Shown here: positions 10,181-18,625 of the stretch, one piece after another
How positions within the stretch are numbered: position 1 is the stretch's first letter
Layout: each line of letters begins with the position of its first letter
Source of the DNA: Phycisphaerae bacterium
GTDB lineage: Bacteria > Planctomycetota > Phycisphaerae > Phycisphaerales > UBA1924
NCBI GenBank assembly: GCA_014192545.1
Contig: BJHL01000002.1
Span: forward strand, 264,863 to 328,862
Length of the DNA: 64,000 nucleotides
Direction of reading: 5' to 3'
Program-made: the position numbers and the translations under genes
Notes under the pieces: generated by a model
What the model was told of the DNA's origin: nothing
The model's input: only the letters and a program-made list of their open reading frames with translations
Databases searched by the model: none

Positions 10181-10969
10181 ATGCAAGCAATCGTTCGCCT
10201 CGCTGACTCCAAGTGGTTCGCCGGCCTCGTCATCGCCGTCATCGTCCTCAACGGTGTACTCGTGGGCTGGCAGACCTACGACATGCAAAACCAGTTCATC
10301 CAGCACGCACTCAACGTTTGCCTGGGCATCTTCGTCATCGAACTGGTCGTCAAACTCGTCGCCGCCACCAGCACGCGCAAACTCCCCGAGTTCTTCAAAG
10401 ACGGCTGGAACATCTTCGACGTCATCGTCGTCGTCGGCTCATTCCTGCCCGCCGCTGATCCCACCATGACTGCCCTCGTGCGCGTCATCCGCGTGCTGCG
10501 CGTCTTCCGCCTCGTGCGCAGCGTGCCCGAACTGCGACTCATCGTCACCGTCCTCGTCAAAAGCGTCGTCAGCATGAAGTACATCACGCTGCTTGCCGCC
10601 ATCATCCTCTTCATCTACGGCGTCATCGGCGTCAAACTCTTTGGCCAGCACATGCCCAAGGAATACGGCACGATGCACGAGAGTTTCTTCACGCTCTTTC
10701 GCGTACTGACGGGCGACAACTGGAGCGACCTGCGCTACGCCGCCGAAGGCCAGCCCTGGCAATGGAAAAACACCTTCTACCACGTCAGTTGGATCATCGT
10801 CAGCACCTTCCTGCTCATCAATCTCATCGTGGGCGCCGTGCTCAACAACTATCAGGAAGTGCAAGAAGCCGAACGCAACCGCGAACGCAACCTTGATACC
10901 AGTGATGAGCGACTACTCGAAATCACCCGCGAAATGCAGGCAATTCTCAAAGCTCGCGGCAAGGCATAA
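10181..10969 (+). CDS. single-domain voltage-gated cation channel
   Basis: A 262-residue protein with the six-helix layout of one voltage-gated channel domain: S1 ([17 protein letters not shown]), S2 ([18 protein letters not shown]), S3 ([15 protein letters not shown]), a positively charged S4 ([18 protein letters not shown]), S5, a pore loop and S6 ([15 protein letters not shown]). Bacterial sodium channels carry TLESW in the filter; here the loop reads [11 protein letters not shown], closer to the TGE/D-x-W filter of calcium-channel domains. It should assemble as a homotetramer in the inner membrane. The C-terminal tail is acidic and Arg-rich and probably a coiled coil. ATG 10181 is preferred over a TTG two codons earlier. 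Ion selectivity cannot be read with certainty. Confidence 0.92.
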   Translation: MQAIVRLADSKWFAGLVIAVIVLNGVLVGWQTYDMQNQFIQHALNVCLGIFVIELVVKLVAATSTRKLPEFFKDGWNIFDVIVVVGSFLPAADPTMTALVRVIRVLRVFRLVRSVPELRLIVTVLVKSVVSMKYITLLAAIILFIYGVIGVKLFGQHMPKEYGTMHESFFTLFRVLTGDNWSDLRYAAEGQPWQWKNTFYHVSWIIVSTFLLINLIVGAVLNNYQEVQEAERNRERNLDTSDERLLEITREMQAILKARGKA

Positions 10970-11036
10970 CCCGCCACGCGAGCCCGCGCCAGCAATCAAT
11001 CCAGCAATCACACCCACACAACCAACTCAATCACAC

Positions 11037-11948
11037 TCACCCCAGCACCCGCCCCAAATGCCCCTGCGCATCCGCCAGCTTGTCGCGAGCCTGCGCCGCC
11101 GTCACATTCAGTCGATGCGACACAATCGCCGTCTTCACTTCACCATCGCAAGCATCTAGCAACTCAAGCGCCGCGTCCCGCTCCAACTTCGTCAGCGTCG
11201 CGATGATCCTCGCCGCACGATCGCGCAGCTTGTTGTTGGTCGCCTTCACATCCACCATCAAGTTCTCATACACCTTGCCGGCTCGCACCATCAGCGTCGT
11301 TGAAATCATGTTGAGCGCAAGCTTGGTCGCCGTCCCCGCCTTCATCCGCGTGCTCCCCGTCAGCACTTCCGCCCCAGTCTTCAACATCAGCAAGTGGTCC
11401 GCGTGCTCCGGCTTCTCAATCGTCGTGCAACACAACAGCGCCGTCAATGGCGACGCCTTCTTGCGCTTGGTCTTGCAATACGTCAACGCCCCAATTGCAT
11501 AAGGCGTCGTCCCGCCCGCCGCAATCGCAATCACCGTGTCATCACTGGTCAGTTCCAGTTTCTCCAGTTCATCCCACGTCCCCTTCGCATCATCCTCCGC
11601 CCCTTCGCTGCTCTTGCGCAGCGAGCCATCACCCCCCGCAATGATGCCCACCACCCGCGTCGCCGGCACACAAAACGTCGGCGGTGCTTCGCTCGCATCC
11701 AAAACCCCCAGCCGCCCACTGGTCCCCGCGCCCACATAAATCAGCCGCCCACCCGCCAAAAACCCAGCCTCCGCCGCCTCAATAAATTTCACCAGCCGCG
11801 GCCGCGCCCGCTTAAGCGCCAGCACCACATGCCGATCCTCGCCGTTGATGAGCTCAGCAATCTCCGCAACCGACATCGTGTGCAGCGTCTTGCTGCGAGG
11901 GTTACGTTTTTCAGTGTCGATATTCGAACGATCAGGCAGGTTGGGCAT
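11037..11948 (-). CDS. murQ: N-acetylmuramic acid 6-phosphate etherase
   Basis: The enzyme cleaves the lactyl ether of MurNAc-6-phosphate to GlcNAc-6-phosphate and D-lactate during peptidoglycan recycling, in the cytoplasm. The SIS-domain phosphosugar site GAGTSGRLG (about residues 74-82) and the signature STRMKAGTATKLALN are both present, and the length (~303 aa) matches the family (about 300). The start may be this ATG or the GTG one codon upstream. It lies convergent to the channel gene and close to a UDP-sugar pyrophosphorylase, consistent with amino-sugar metabolism. No murK or anhMurNAc kinase gene is visible nearby. Confidence 0.95.
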   Translation of the reverse strand: MPNLPDRSNIDTEKRNPRSKTLHTMSVAEIAELINGEDRHVVLALKRARPRLVKFIEAAEAGFLAGGRLIYVGAGTSGRLGVLDASEAPPTFCVPATRVVGIIAGGDGSLRKSSEGAEDDAKGTWDELEKLELTSDDTVIAIAAGGTTPYAIGALTYCKTKRKKASPLTALLCCTTIEKPEHADHLLMLKTGAEVLTGSTRMKAGTATKLALNMISTTLMVRAGKVYENLMVDVKATNNKLRDRAARIIATLTKLERDAALELLDACDGEVKTAIVSHRLNVTAAQARDKLADAQGHLGRVLG

Positions 11949-11965
11949 CACGCAGAGTACGTGAG

Positions 11966-12000
11966 CAATTGAGTGGGTGAGTGGGTGAGTGGGTGAGTTC
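11966..12000 (+). repeat. GTGAGTGG simple repeat, left of the pair
   Basis: About four tandem steps of GTGAGTGG/GAGTGGGT lie just downstream of the four-helix-bundle gene. The reverse complement pattern (CTCACC steps) occurs at 12408-12462 on the other side of that gene, so the two arrays face each other. A similar G-rich pattern is found at 1-60. Confidence 0.75.
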
Positions 12001-12413
12001 TATTCTCGCCGCACGCGCGTTTCTTTCGCTTTACGCGGCAGTACCCACGTTTCGGAATGCGTAATCATTCCCACCAGCGTTTTCAAGATGCCGTCGTAAT
12101 CACGAAAGAGTTTCGCCGCTGGTTCTCGCTCCAAATATCCACACTTGACGGCGTATTCAATCCAATCCTGCGTCTCAGCCGCTTCAGCTTCGGCGTCATT
12201 GAGTTTGCTCACAAACGCCGCCTCATACCGACGCTTCCGCCATGCTTCTGCGATATTCACCGTCACCGATCGCGACGAGCGACGAATCTGATCAGTGAGC
12301 GAATAGGTCTCGATTTTCGGAAAGCCCTTGGTGTGCTCAAAAATCTCCATCGAGCACGCAAACGCCCGCCGCCAAACCTCCAACTCCCGATGCGAAGTAA
12401 CTAACTTCCTCAC
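12000..12413 (-). CDS. four-helix bundle protein (S23-like)
   Basis: The sequence carries the family marks ELEVWRRAF near the start, then SLTDQIRRSSRSVTVNIAEAW and the helix-rich middle with LNDAEAEAAETQDW. This family was first seen in proteins encoded by intervening sequences of 23S rRNA genes and later as free-standing genes in many bacteria; its job is unknown. The CTCACC repeat to its right supplies both an AGGAGG Shine-Dalgarno and the GTG start at 12413, seven bases apart; a GTG at 12419 would be too close to that site. The gene sits alone between MurQ and the UDP-sugar pyrophosphorylase, bracketed by inverted simple repeats, which suggests it was inserted. Confidence 0.9.
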   Translation of the reverse strand: MRKLVTSHRELEVWRRAFACSMEIFEHTKGFPKIETYSLTDQIRRSSRSVTVNIAEAWRKRRYEAAFVSKLNDAEAEAAETQDWIEYAVKCGYLEREPAAKLFRDYDGILKTLVGMITHSETWVLPRKAKETRVRRE

Positions 12414-12462
12414 CCTCACACCTCCTCACCCATTCACCCCCTCACCTGCTCACCCCCTCACA
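12408..12462 (-). repeat. CTCACC simple repeat, right of the pair
   Basis: About six CTCACC or CTCACCC steps with small changes, in the reverse orientation to the array at 11966-12000. The array overlaps the first codons of the four-helix-bundle gene and ends within a few bases of the stop of the UDP-sugar pyrophosphorylase gene. Confidence 0.7.
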
Positions 12463-13936
12463 AAACCACCCTCGCTCCCGGCGCAATCTCCACTTTCAAC
12501 CCGCCAAGCTCGCTCGCCTCAAGAGCAGTCATCGCCGAAATCTCTAGCACACAATCCACCGAACCATCTACGTTCCTCGGCACCTTCACCCCCGCCGCTT
12601 CCAGCCACCTCGCGGCCCGCGCCGTCTGCAACGCCTTGCTGCTCTCGACGCTATCCACACCCGTCGCGTTCTTGATGGGCGCAAACTCTTCGTTGCGATC
12701 CGTCTCCATCACAATGCTTTGCTTGCACATCGCCAGCGCATCGAAAATGAACTTCTCCAGCTTCACGCCGTTGTTCGCCGTGGGCGTCACCGCATTTCCC
12801 GCCGCATCGATGCACGGAATCTTCTTCTCCGCGCGGTGGCAAGGCAGCGCAAACGCCGGATTCGTCGCCAGCCGCTGCAAAAACTCCACGCTCATCACGT
12901 GAATCGCAATGCTCCCCGCATTGAACGCCAACCCCCCCCCGTTCCCCTGCGCATCCATCTTCTGCGACAGATCCTTGGGCATGTCGCTGTACTCAATCAC
13001 TTCCGTCTTGCCATTCGCCAGGCAAAACACGCCCACCTTCTCATCAGGTCCCGCCTTCGCCACCATCTTGCTGCTCATCTCGCCCGACGAACCCCCGTAC
13101 CCCTCGCCCTTCACCCCCGCTCCAACATGCAACCCAATAAACACCGGATCGATCACCCGCACCAGCGGATTATCCACCTGAAAATAGCTCAATTGCTCCA
13201 CGCCCCGCCGCTGCATGTCCGCCAGCGCGCCGCTCACATGCAGAGCCCGCACGCTGCCGCCGTGCCCATCCGGATTGGTCGCAACCTCATGCTTGCTGCT
13301 CATCAGCATCTTGCCCGTCGCCATATCCAGACTCGGCATCACGCCCTGCTGAAAGAACATGATGCTCGTGGGATCAAGCCCAAACGAATTGTGCTGGCGA
13401 AAAAAGCTCACCGTCTGTTCGTGGTTCAGCGGACTGGTCATCACATACCACGGCACGCTCACGCCATACTTCTTCCCCGTGGCTTTGATCGCCTCCGCAA
13501 ACATCGCAAACAGCGGCTTGTTCGTCACCGCCCCCGCCGGATAGCACCCCTTGGGCCCCTCAAACCCCAGCCGCGACCCCTGCCCTCCCGCCACCACAAA
13601 CGCCGCCACCTTGCCGCGCCGAATCAAACTCTCACCCGCCGCCCGCGCTGCTTCGCGGTCCCACGTGTGTGAACCCCCGGCGCTGCGAGCTGGCTCGCCT
13701 CCACCCTTCACCGTCCCATCCAACGCAAAATACCGCGCTGGCTGCAAATCCGCCGGTAGCGCCAGCACCGGCTTGCTCAACACATAGCTCTTGACCAGCT
13801 CCGGCAAACTCTCCAAGTCCATCCCATCAAGCTGCGACAACAGCGCATCACGCTGCGCCGCCGCCAAACTCGGCAAGAAGGCCAGCACATGCGATTGATT
13901 GATCTTGGCAAGACGACCGGCGACAGATTCAAGCAT
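12458..13936 (-). CDS. UDP-sugar pyrophosphorylase, UAP1-like
   Basis: A 492-residue enzyme of the UDPGP family, transferring UMP from UTP to a sugar 1-phosphate, most likely GlcNAc-1-phosphate. The nucleotide loop reads VVAGGQGSRLGFEGPKG, the pattern of eukaryotic-type UDP-GlcNAc pyrophosphorylase (AGX/UAP1) rather than of bacterial GlmU or GalU. Further markers are YVMTSPLNHEQT, VDNPLVRVIDPVFIG and MVAKAGPDEKVGVFCLANGKTEVIEYSDM. The start at 13936 (MLESVAGRLAKINQ) is where homology-like sequence begins. The gene could supply UDP-GlcNAc for wall or surface sugars, beside MurQ, which releases GlcNAc-6-phosphate. The exact substrate is inferred from motif style. Confidence 0.9.
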   Translation of the reverse strand: MLESVAGRLAKINQSHVLAFLPSLAAAQRDALLSQLDGMDLESLPELVKSYVLSKPVLALPADLQPARYFALDGTVKGGGEPARSAGGSHTWDREAARAAGESLIRRGKVAAFVVAGGQGSRLGFEGPKGCYPAGAVTNKPLFAMFAEAIKATGKKYGVSVPWYVMTSPLNHEQTVSFFRQHNSFGLDPTSIMFFQQGVMPSLDMATGKMLMSSKHEVATNPDGHGGSVRALHVSGALADMQRRGVEQLSYFQVDNPLVRVIDPVFIGLHVGAGVKGEGYGGSSGEMSSKMVAKAGPDEKVGVFCLANGKTEVIEYSDMPKDLSQKMDAQGNGGGLAFNAGSIAIHVMSVEFLQRLATNPAFALPCHRAEKKIPCIDAAGNAVTPTANNGVKLEKFIFDALAMCKQSIVMETDRNEEFAPIKNATGVDSVESSKALQTARAARWLEAAGVKVPRNVDGSVDCVLEISAMTALEASELGGLKVEIAPGARVVL

Positions 13937-14021
13937 GTATAGAAGGTAGGAGGGCAGGCTTTGACCAATCAAAAGCCGCCAGCACCGGCGTGCGGTTGTG
14001 GACCATGGAGCGTGCAAACGC

Positions 14022-14210
14022 GTGGACCAACGCAGTGAATCGGTGGACCAACTCAATCAATCGGTGGACCAACCCAACTGTTTCGTGGACTAACTCAACC
14101 GTTTCGTGGACTAACGCGATCAATCGGTGGACCAACGCAATCGTTTCGTGGACTAACGGGATCGTTTCGTGGACCAATCTGATCAACTCGTGGACCAAAT
14201 AAAGTCGTTG
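14022..14210 (+). repeat. 21-bp tandem repeat, about nine units
   Basis: Nine copies of a 21-bp unit beginning GTGGACCAAC or GTGGACTAAC start at 14022, 14043, 14064, 14085, 14106, 14127, 14148, 14169 and 14190, with a partial unit at 13998. The repeat length is seven codons, and both strands stay open. The + strand reads WTN followed by four variable residues (open to a stop at 14200). The - strand reads LVH[ER][TL][IV]x. The C/T change in the core is silent in both frames. It lies just upstream of the UDP-sugar pyrophosphorylase start, on the same strand as the LVH reading frame. Confidence 0.9.
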
Positions 14211-14484
14211 GTCCACCAGCAAAAGCTGCGACGGCACGAACTTGGTAACCGCTGGCACGCTTTGTGACGATTGCCACGCGCCATAACCAGCCCGCACGCA
14301 GATTGCTGCACTTGCTGCACGCGGTCTTAGCGATGCGTTGCCGATTGCCACCGCAGAGGGTTTGCGGGCACAGCGGGCGAGTGTCGCTCGTCGTTTGCAA
14401 CCTCGCGATGGAAGGCTGCGGCACGCAAGGGTCGCATCTGGACGACATGTGACATGCCCAGCATGTCAAGAAAGGGCGTGAACC

Positions 14485-15195
14485 ATGGGAAGCATTCCCA
14501 CTTCACCGCGCGGAAGCGTTTTGGCCTGGTGCGAGGCGCACGTTGATGTCTTTCGCACCAATGCGGTTGCCATCGGGCTGACGGCCGATCAGGCTCTTGA
14601 TTTTGGCGTGGCAACCGAGACATACGCGACGGCGATTGCCGCTGCTGAAAAAGCACGGCAGGAAGCCGATGCGCTGACTGATGCGGCCAACAACGCCTAT
14701 CGCCTCATGCGGCGGCAGATGACAAACGCCGTTTCGGACATTCGCCAATATGCGGAAGATCAGCCTGATCCGCAGGCTGTCTACACGCGGGCCGAAGTTC
14801 CCGCGCGGCAGGACCCAAGCGTGGCCCCGCCCCCCGGCCAGCCCAGCAATCTCTCGGTTTCGCTGGTCAGTGCCACGGGCGCTCTCGAACTGCGCTGGAA
14901 GAGCAACAACCCCAGCGGTACCAGCGGCACCAGCTACATCATCCGCCGCCGCTTGCCGACGGAGGCCAACTTCTCGTTCGTTGGCGTGACGGGTGAACGC
15001 CGCTTCGTGGATAACAGCTTCGTGGCCGGGCCCGATACGGTGGAGTACACGGTGCAAGGCCAACGCGCGGATTCATCCAGCCCGCTGAGCGAAATCTTCG
15101 TGATTCGCTTTGGCCGCAACGGTCCGGGTCGGCAGCTCACGATCGAAACCGCAGGCAATGCTGGCAGCAGCACGCAAGGCAAGCTGGCGGCGTGA
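14485..15195 (+). CDS. fibronectin type III domain protein
   Basis: The first ~85 residues are a helical segment (GLTADQALDFGVATETYATAIAAAEKARQEAD). A proline-rich hinge (SVAPPPGQP) follows, then an Fn3 fold of about 90 residues, recognisable by GALELRWKSNNPSGTSGTSYIIRRR and the late VEYTVQGQRADSSSPLSE. There is no obvious signal peptide, so it may be cytoplasmic or exported by another route. A strong terminator follows 22 bases after the stop, so it is likely a single-gene unit. The frame starts at ATG 14485. Fn3 domains usually bind other proteins or sugars; no partner is suggested by the neighbours. Confidence 0.8.
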   Translation: MGSIPTSPRGSVLAWCEAHVDVFRTNAVAIGLTADQALDFGVATETYATAIAAAEKARQEADALTDAANNAYRLMRRQMTNAVSDIRQYAEDQPDPQAVYTRAEVPARQDPSVAPPPGQPSNLSVSLVSATGALELRWKSNNPSGTSGTSYIIRRRLPTEANFSFVGVTGERRFVDNSFVAGPDTVEYTVQGQRADSSSPLSEIFVIRFGRNGPGRQLTIETAGNAGSSTQGKLAA

Positions 15196-15216
15196 GTTGG
15201 AACTTGTTGTAAATGC

Positions 15217-15248
15217 AAAAGGGACCGAGCAAGTGCTCGGTCCCTTTT
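15217..15248 (+). terminator. Rho-independent terminator of the Fn3 gene
   Basis: A perfect 10-bp stem (GGGACCGAGC with its complement at 15235-15244) and a four-base loop AAGT, preceded by AAAA and followed by TTTT. It is 22 bases past the Fn3 stop. Confidence 0.92.
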
Positions 15249-15277
15249 CTGGTAGTGTTGCAAGGCATCCCAACTGC

Positions 15278-17242
15278 TTAGTTACACACGCCGTCGCATG
15301 TGCCGCCAGCCAGAAGAGTGAAGAAGCAGACCACGTCCGCATCCTCCGGAAAAACGCCGTTGTTGTTGATGTCGATATCATCGCATACAGAGCACTCCCC
15401 GCCAGCAATAACATCAAAGAAGTCGATCACGTCCTGGTCTTCCGGGAAAACGCCATTGTTGTTGAAGTCAATGTCGTTGTTCGTAGGCGGGACGCAGCCG
15501 TTGCAGTACTCGCCGGCGTTGAAATCGATGCGAACGACGACGGTAGACGCATCACTCAACGTGAGTTTGACGAGAACCTGACGAGCATCGTTGATCCGTT
15601 GTGCCCTGCCGTTGTTTCCACTGCCGATTGGTCCGCCTTCGCCTAGAAGTGTTTCTGTGTCAAATTGATCGACGGCACGTGTAGAATCCCATTGCTGACC
15701 TGCAATCACCAGTGGGTAAAACTGATCTGTGTTGGCGACGTACAGGACGAGAGCGCTCGGGCCAGCGGATGTGGCAATGGCGAAGACAAGATCGCCCAAG
15801 TTGTTAGTAGCGAAACCTAGATTGAAAATACCTTGCACCGTAATCGACTGGCCGTTGAACGAATTGCAGATGATCGATCCGTTGTTGAGAATCACCTTGC
15901 TCACTGTTGCGTCAGCGGGATTGAATCTGATGAGCTGTGGAGAAACCTCGTTGCCAGCCAATCGATAGAAGTCTCGGCTATCGCTAAGCGCCGCGATTGT
16001 GTCTGCGGCACCCAACACAATGGGCTCTCCGCTACTGTTGAACGTGACCCATTGGTTTGTGACAGCCGTGGCGTCGTCGACTGGCGACAGTGTGTCGTTT
16101 GTCGTTTGGACGGAAGTTGCGAGGGCATACGTGTCACCGAAAGCATTCATGTGCGCGATTCGATGTGTCAGCGAACTGACTGAAGTCGATGTTTCACGCC
16201 AAAGATATGGCTTACCGCTTTCAAAGGCTGTCGGGATTCCGATCTGCCCCTTGAGGGTTTCAGTAAGCGTGGAGGTCGACACCGCAAAGAGTCCTCTACG
16301 CCAAAGTTCAGGTGCTGAACCATCGGCAGGTTCGCAATCAATCTGACGCGACCTCAACAGGTTACCGCTTCCGGTAAGAATGAAAGATGAATTGAGACCA
16401 TTGAAAACAAATCCGCAACCAGCCCCAGCTTGTCGGACTGGGCTACCGGATTCGTAGTAATCGTTACTGAAGGCGCGGAAGAGCGGATTCACTCCCAAAC
16501 TGTCACACGGCGGTGCAAAAGGTTCGTTGCACGATGATGGTGCATTCCAACCCAGCAGAACTTGCGACGAACTAGCTGAAGTCAAGGAGTAAGTGCGAAG
16601 TGACGTACCTGTTTGAGGTTGGGGAAAAACAGATTGGTCGCAGTTGTCGCCGGGTCCGACATTATTGCAAAGGTTGCGGTAATGCGCCACCAAGTGACCA
16701 GCCGGGACGTCTTGAATCGAGAACAGACTTGGCCCGCCCCGAAAAGGAGTTTGCGGAGCTCCGACCGCTTCTTCGCCCAGTTCATCCAGAAGCTCATAAG
16801 TCGATTGAGACGGCAGTAGCCCTCTCCGACGAGCCAGAAAATTGCCTCTTGTGCCTCCTATGACACCAGGCGGTGGGTTGCTAATACAATCGTTTGTTGC
16901 ACTCAAAACTCCATAGACTGAGTTGTTGTTCATGAGCCGGCGTGGTTCAAAGGTGACATCCTCGAGGGCACATCCTGAGGCTGGCCAGCCAAACGCAGCT
17001 AAAGAACTGGTCGGCGTGAAGTCTGATTGTCCAAACGTGATTGACGAAGATTCCGTCCAAAGCAGTGAACTGGACGCTCGTTTGACCAGCACGGCTCCGG
17101 CTGCGTTAATGTCGACGACCCTTGCGAATTCAGTGGTATCTACAACCTTGTAACGCGGCGCAGGTTGCGCAATAGCTGCCGCGTGAAGGTGCAAAAGCAT
17201 GGTGGCGGAAAGTGCGCATGTGATAACGTGACGCGATTGCAT
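15278..17242 (-). CDS. large secreted protein with paired calcium-loop C-terminus
   Basis: The protein has a signal peptide (MQSRHVITCALSATMLLHLHAAAIAQ). A long middle of ~480 residues follows with no family motif. The ~75-residue C-terminus has two copies of DI[DI][FI/N]NNNGVFPED[QA]DV, separated by ~30 residues; each is a DxNxDG-like loop (Asp/Asn every second position) as in dockerin or EF-hand calcium sites. Cysteines flank each repeat (CNGC, CSVC, CDGVC). This paired C-terminal motif is common in planctomycete secreted proteins and may be an anchor or a sorting region. ATG 17242 has GGAGG eight bases upstream, whereas the alternative TTG at 17257 lies inside that site. Function is unknown. 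Confidence 0.8.
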   Translation of the reverse strand: MQSRHVITCALSATMLLHLHAAAIAQPAPRYKVVDTTEFARVVDINAAGAVLVKRASSSLLWTESSSITFGQSDFTPTSSLAAFGWPASGCALEDVTFEPRRLMNNNSVYGVLSATNDCISNPPPGVIGGTRGNFLARRRGLLPSQSTYELLDELGEEAVGAPQTPFRGGPSLFSIQDVPAGHLVAHYRNLCNNVGPGDNCDQSVFPQPQTGTSLRTYSLTSASSSQVLLGWNAPSSCNEPFAPPCDSLGVNPLFRAFSNDYYESGSPVRQAGAGCGFVFNGLNSSFILTGSGNLLRSRQIDCEPADGSAPELWRRGLFAVSTSTLTETLKGQIGIPTAFESGKPYLWRETSTSVSSLTHRIAHMNAFGDTYALATSVQTTNDTLSPVDDATAVTNQWVTFNSSGEPIVLGAADTIAALSDSRDFYRLAGNEVSPQLIRFNPADATVSKVILNNGSIICNSFNGQSITVQGIFNLGFATNNLGDLVFAIATSAGPSALVLYVANTDQFYPLVIAGQQWDSTRAVDQFDTETLLGEGGPIGSGNNGRAQRINDARQVLVKLTLSDASTVVVRIDFNAGEYCNGCVPPTNNDIDFNNNGVFPEDQDVIDFFDVIAGGECSVCDDIDINNNGVFPEDADVVCFFTLLAGGTCDGVCN

Positions 17243-17512
17243 ATTGTAATCCTCCAAACATTGTCGTTACGTGATTGTCCCCATGACAATCGATTTGGAT
17301 TCTACGATGTCCGATATCATCTGGTTTCGCAAAACTCACAATTTCTTGGAAGCTTGAGGCGGCACCATTTCACGCCTCAACACTTTAGACGCGTGCTGTC
17401 GAACGCCCTGTGATCGTCCCAGGCTCGGTCAATGAACGCAAAAAAAACACTCCGCGATCGCTCGCGGAGTGCCTTAGCTCAATTCAAGCTGTCCTCATCC
17501 TCAACGCTGCAC
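17243..17512. other. short intergenic region, no gene seen
   Basis: Holds the terminator at 17440-17471 for the downstream pseudopilin gene and the leader of the large secreted gene, with its GGAGG at 17251-17255. I see nothing else. Confidence 0.5.
17440..17471 (-). terminator. Rho-independent terminator of the pseudopilin gene
   Basis: Read on the - strand: a 10-bp stem (CACTCCGCGA and its complement), a four-base loop, then at least eight T. It starts 42 bases past the pseudopilin stop. Confidence 0.92.
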
Positions 17513-18625
17513 TCAGTCAGCAACAATCGTGATCTGCGTAGTACCGGTCTGCACACCGTTCGCCTGTGCAACCTGAGCAACCACCCACGTACGCAGGTAG
17601 TTGTTCTGGAACTTCAGCGGGTTGGTGTCGGTCGTGTCCGCAACCGTCACGTTACCGATGTTCGTGACAGTTCCAGAAAGATTGGTGTCAACCTCGGAAA
17701 CGAACATGTTGTCGGGCTTGCTGCGCTGACCAGCGACAAGACCAGTGAAGTTGAAGGGGTTGTTTTCGGGGTCAGGGCGGGTTTCGAAGTTGACGTGGTT
17801 GTCGTTGTAAGCGATGTTGCCTTCCCACGTGGTACGGCCGCCGTGAATGGCGAGCGTGGCCGAAGTGGTGCCCTTGGGGTTAGCGTTCACAAAGCCTTGG
17901 GTCGTGTTGGTATCAGGAACCAACGACGAGATGGGGTTGTTGTTCTGAAGAGCAACGGTGTAGGCCGGGCCGCGGTTGCCGAGAATGGCTTCGTTGGCTT
18001 GGAAGGTGTTGGTCCACTTGGCGCGGCGTGAGCCAAAGAAGGGCATCATCGCGTAGCTGTTGTTGCCCGTGGGGTAGGGGCTGTTGGCGGGCGTTGCGCC
18101 AGGAGCGACGTAGCCCTGACGGTTGCCGCCGCCGCCGGTGAGACCCGTGAAGGCGAACTCAGCCGACGAACCGCGGTAGCTGGGATCCCAAAGGGCCTGG
18201 CTGCCGGGCTGACCACCCGCGGGGGTGGGCGAGTTGGCGGGGTTGCTCAGGGCGTAGTTGGTCATCGCGCTGATGTAGCTGCCTTGCTCGGCGGGGCTGA
18301 CGGTCAGTTCAGGGCTGAAGAAGCCGTTGAACAGGAGGACCGACAGAATGCCACCCAGGTCATCCTTACCGCTGGTGGCGGTGAGGGTGGTGTTGCCGCG
18401 GTCAAGCTGGCTGGGGATGGGGTAGTTGTCGTTGTTGTTCTGGGCGAAGAGCACCATGCCTTGGTGCACGCCGCGGACTTGGGTGCTGTCCTTGATCTGG
18501 CGGGCGCTGGCGCGGGCCTTACCAAGAGCGGGGAGCAGAATGCCGATGAGCAGGGCGATGATGGCGATCACGACCAGCAGTTCGATCAGCGTGAAACCCG
18601 AATTACCCTTGCGATTCATATTCAT
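17513..18625 (-). CDS. pseudopilin-type protein, DUF1559-like
   Basis: Begins [23 protein letters not shown]; cleavage after Gly and methylation of Phe are predicted, with the conserved Glu at mature position 5. The rest fits the planctomycete pilin-like family, with a large exported domain rich in Asn, Gly and Thr and a typical late AIHGGRTTWEGNIAYNDNHVNFE segment. An AGGAG site is seen in GCGTAGGAGTTTCCC just before the start. It is followed by its own terminator, so it is a single-gene unit. The N-terminal 35 residues are almost identical to those of the pseudopilin at 9346-10110, the rest is different. Confidence 0.92.
   Translation of the reverse strand: MNMNRKGNSGFTLIELLVVIAIIALLIGILLPALGKARASARQIKDSTQVRGVHQGMVLFAQNNNDNYPIPSQLDRGNTTLTATSGKDDLGGILSVLLFNGFFSPELTVSPAEQGSYISAMTNYALSNPANSPTPAGGQPGSQALWDPSYRGSSAEFAFTGLTGGGGNRQGYVAPGATPANSPYPTGNNSYAMMPFFGSRRAKWTNTFQANEAILGNRGPAYTVALQNNNPISSLVPDTNTTQGFVNANPKGTTSATLAIHGGRTTWEGNIAYNDNHVNFETRPDPENNPFNFTGLVAGQRSKPDNMFVSEVDTNLSGTVTNIGNVTVADTTDTNPLKFQNNYLRTWVVAQVAQANGVQTGTTQITIVAD

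Noticed and set aside
14022..14210. CRISPR-like reading of the 21-bp repeats
   Set aside because: The units are contiguous with no spacers, so this is a minisatellite.
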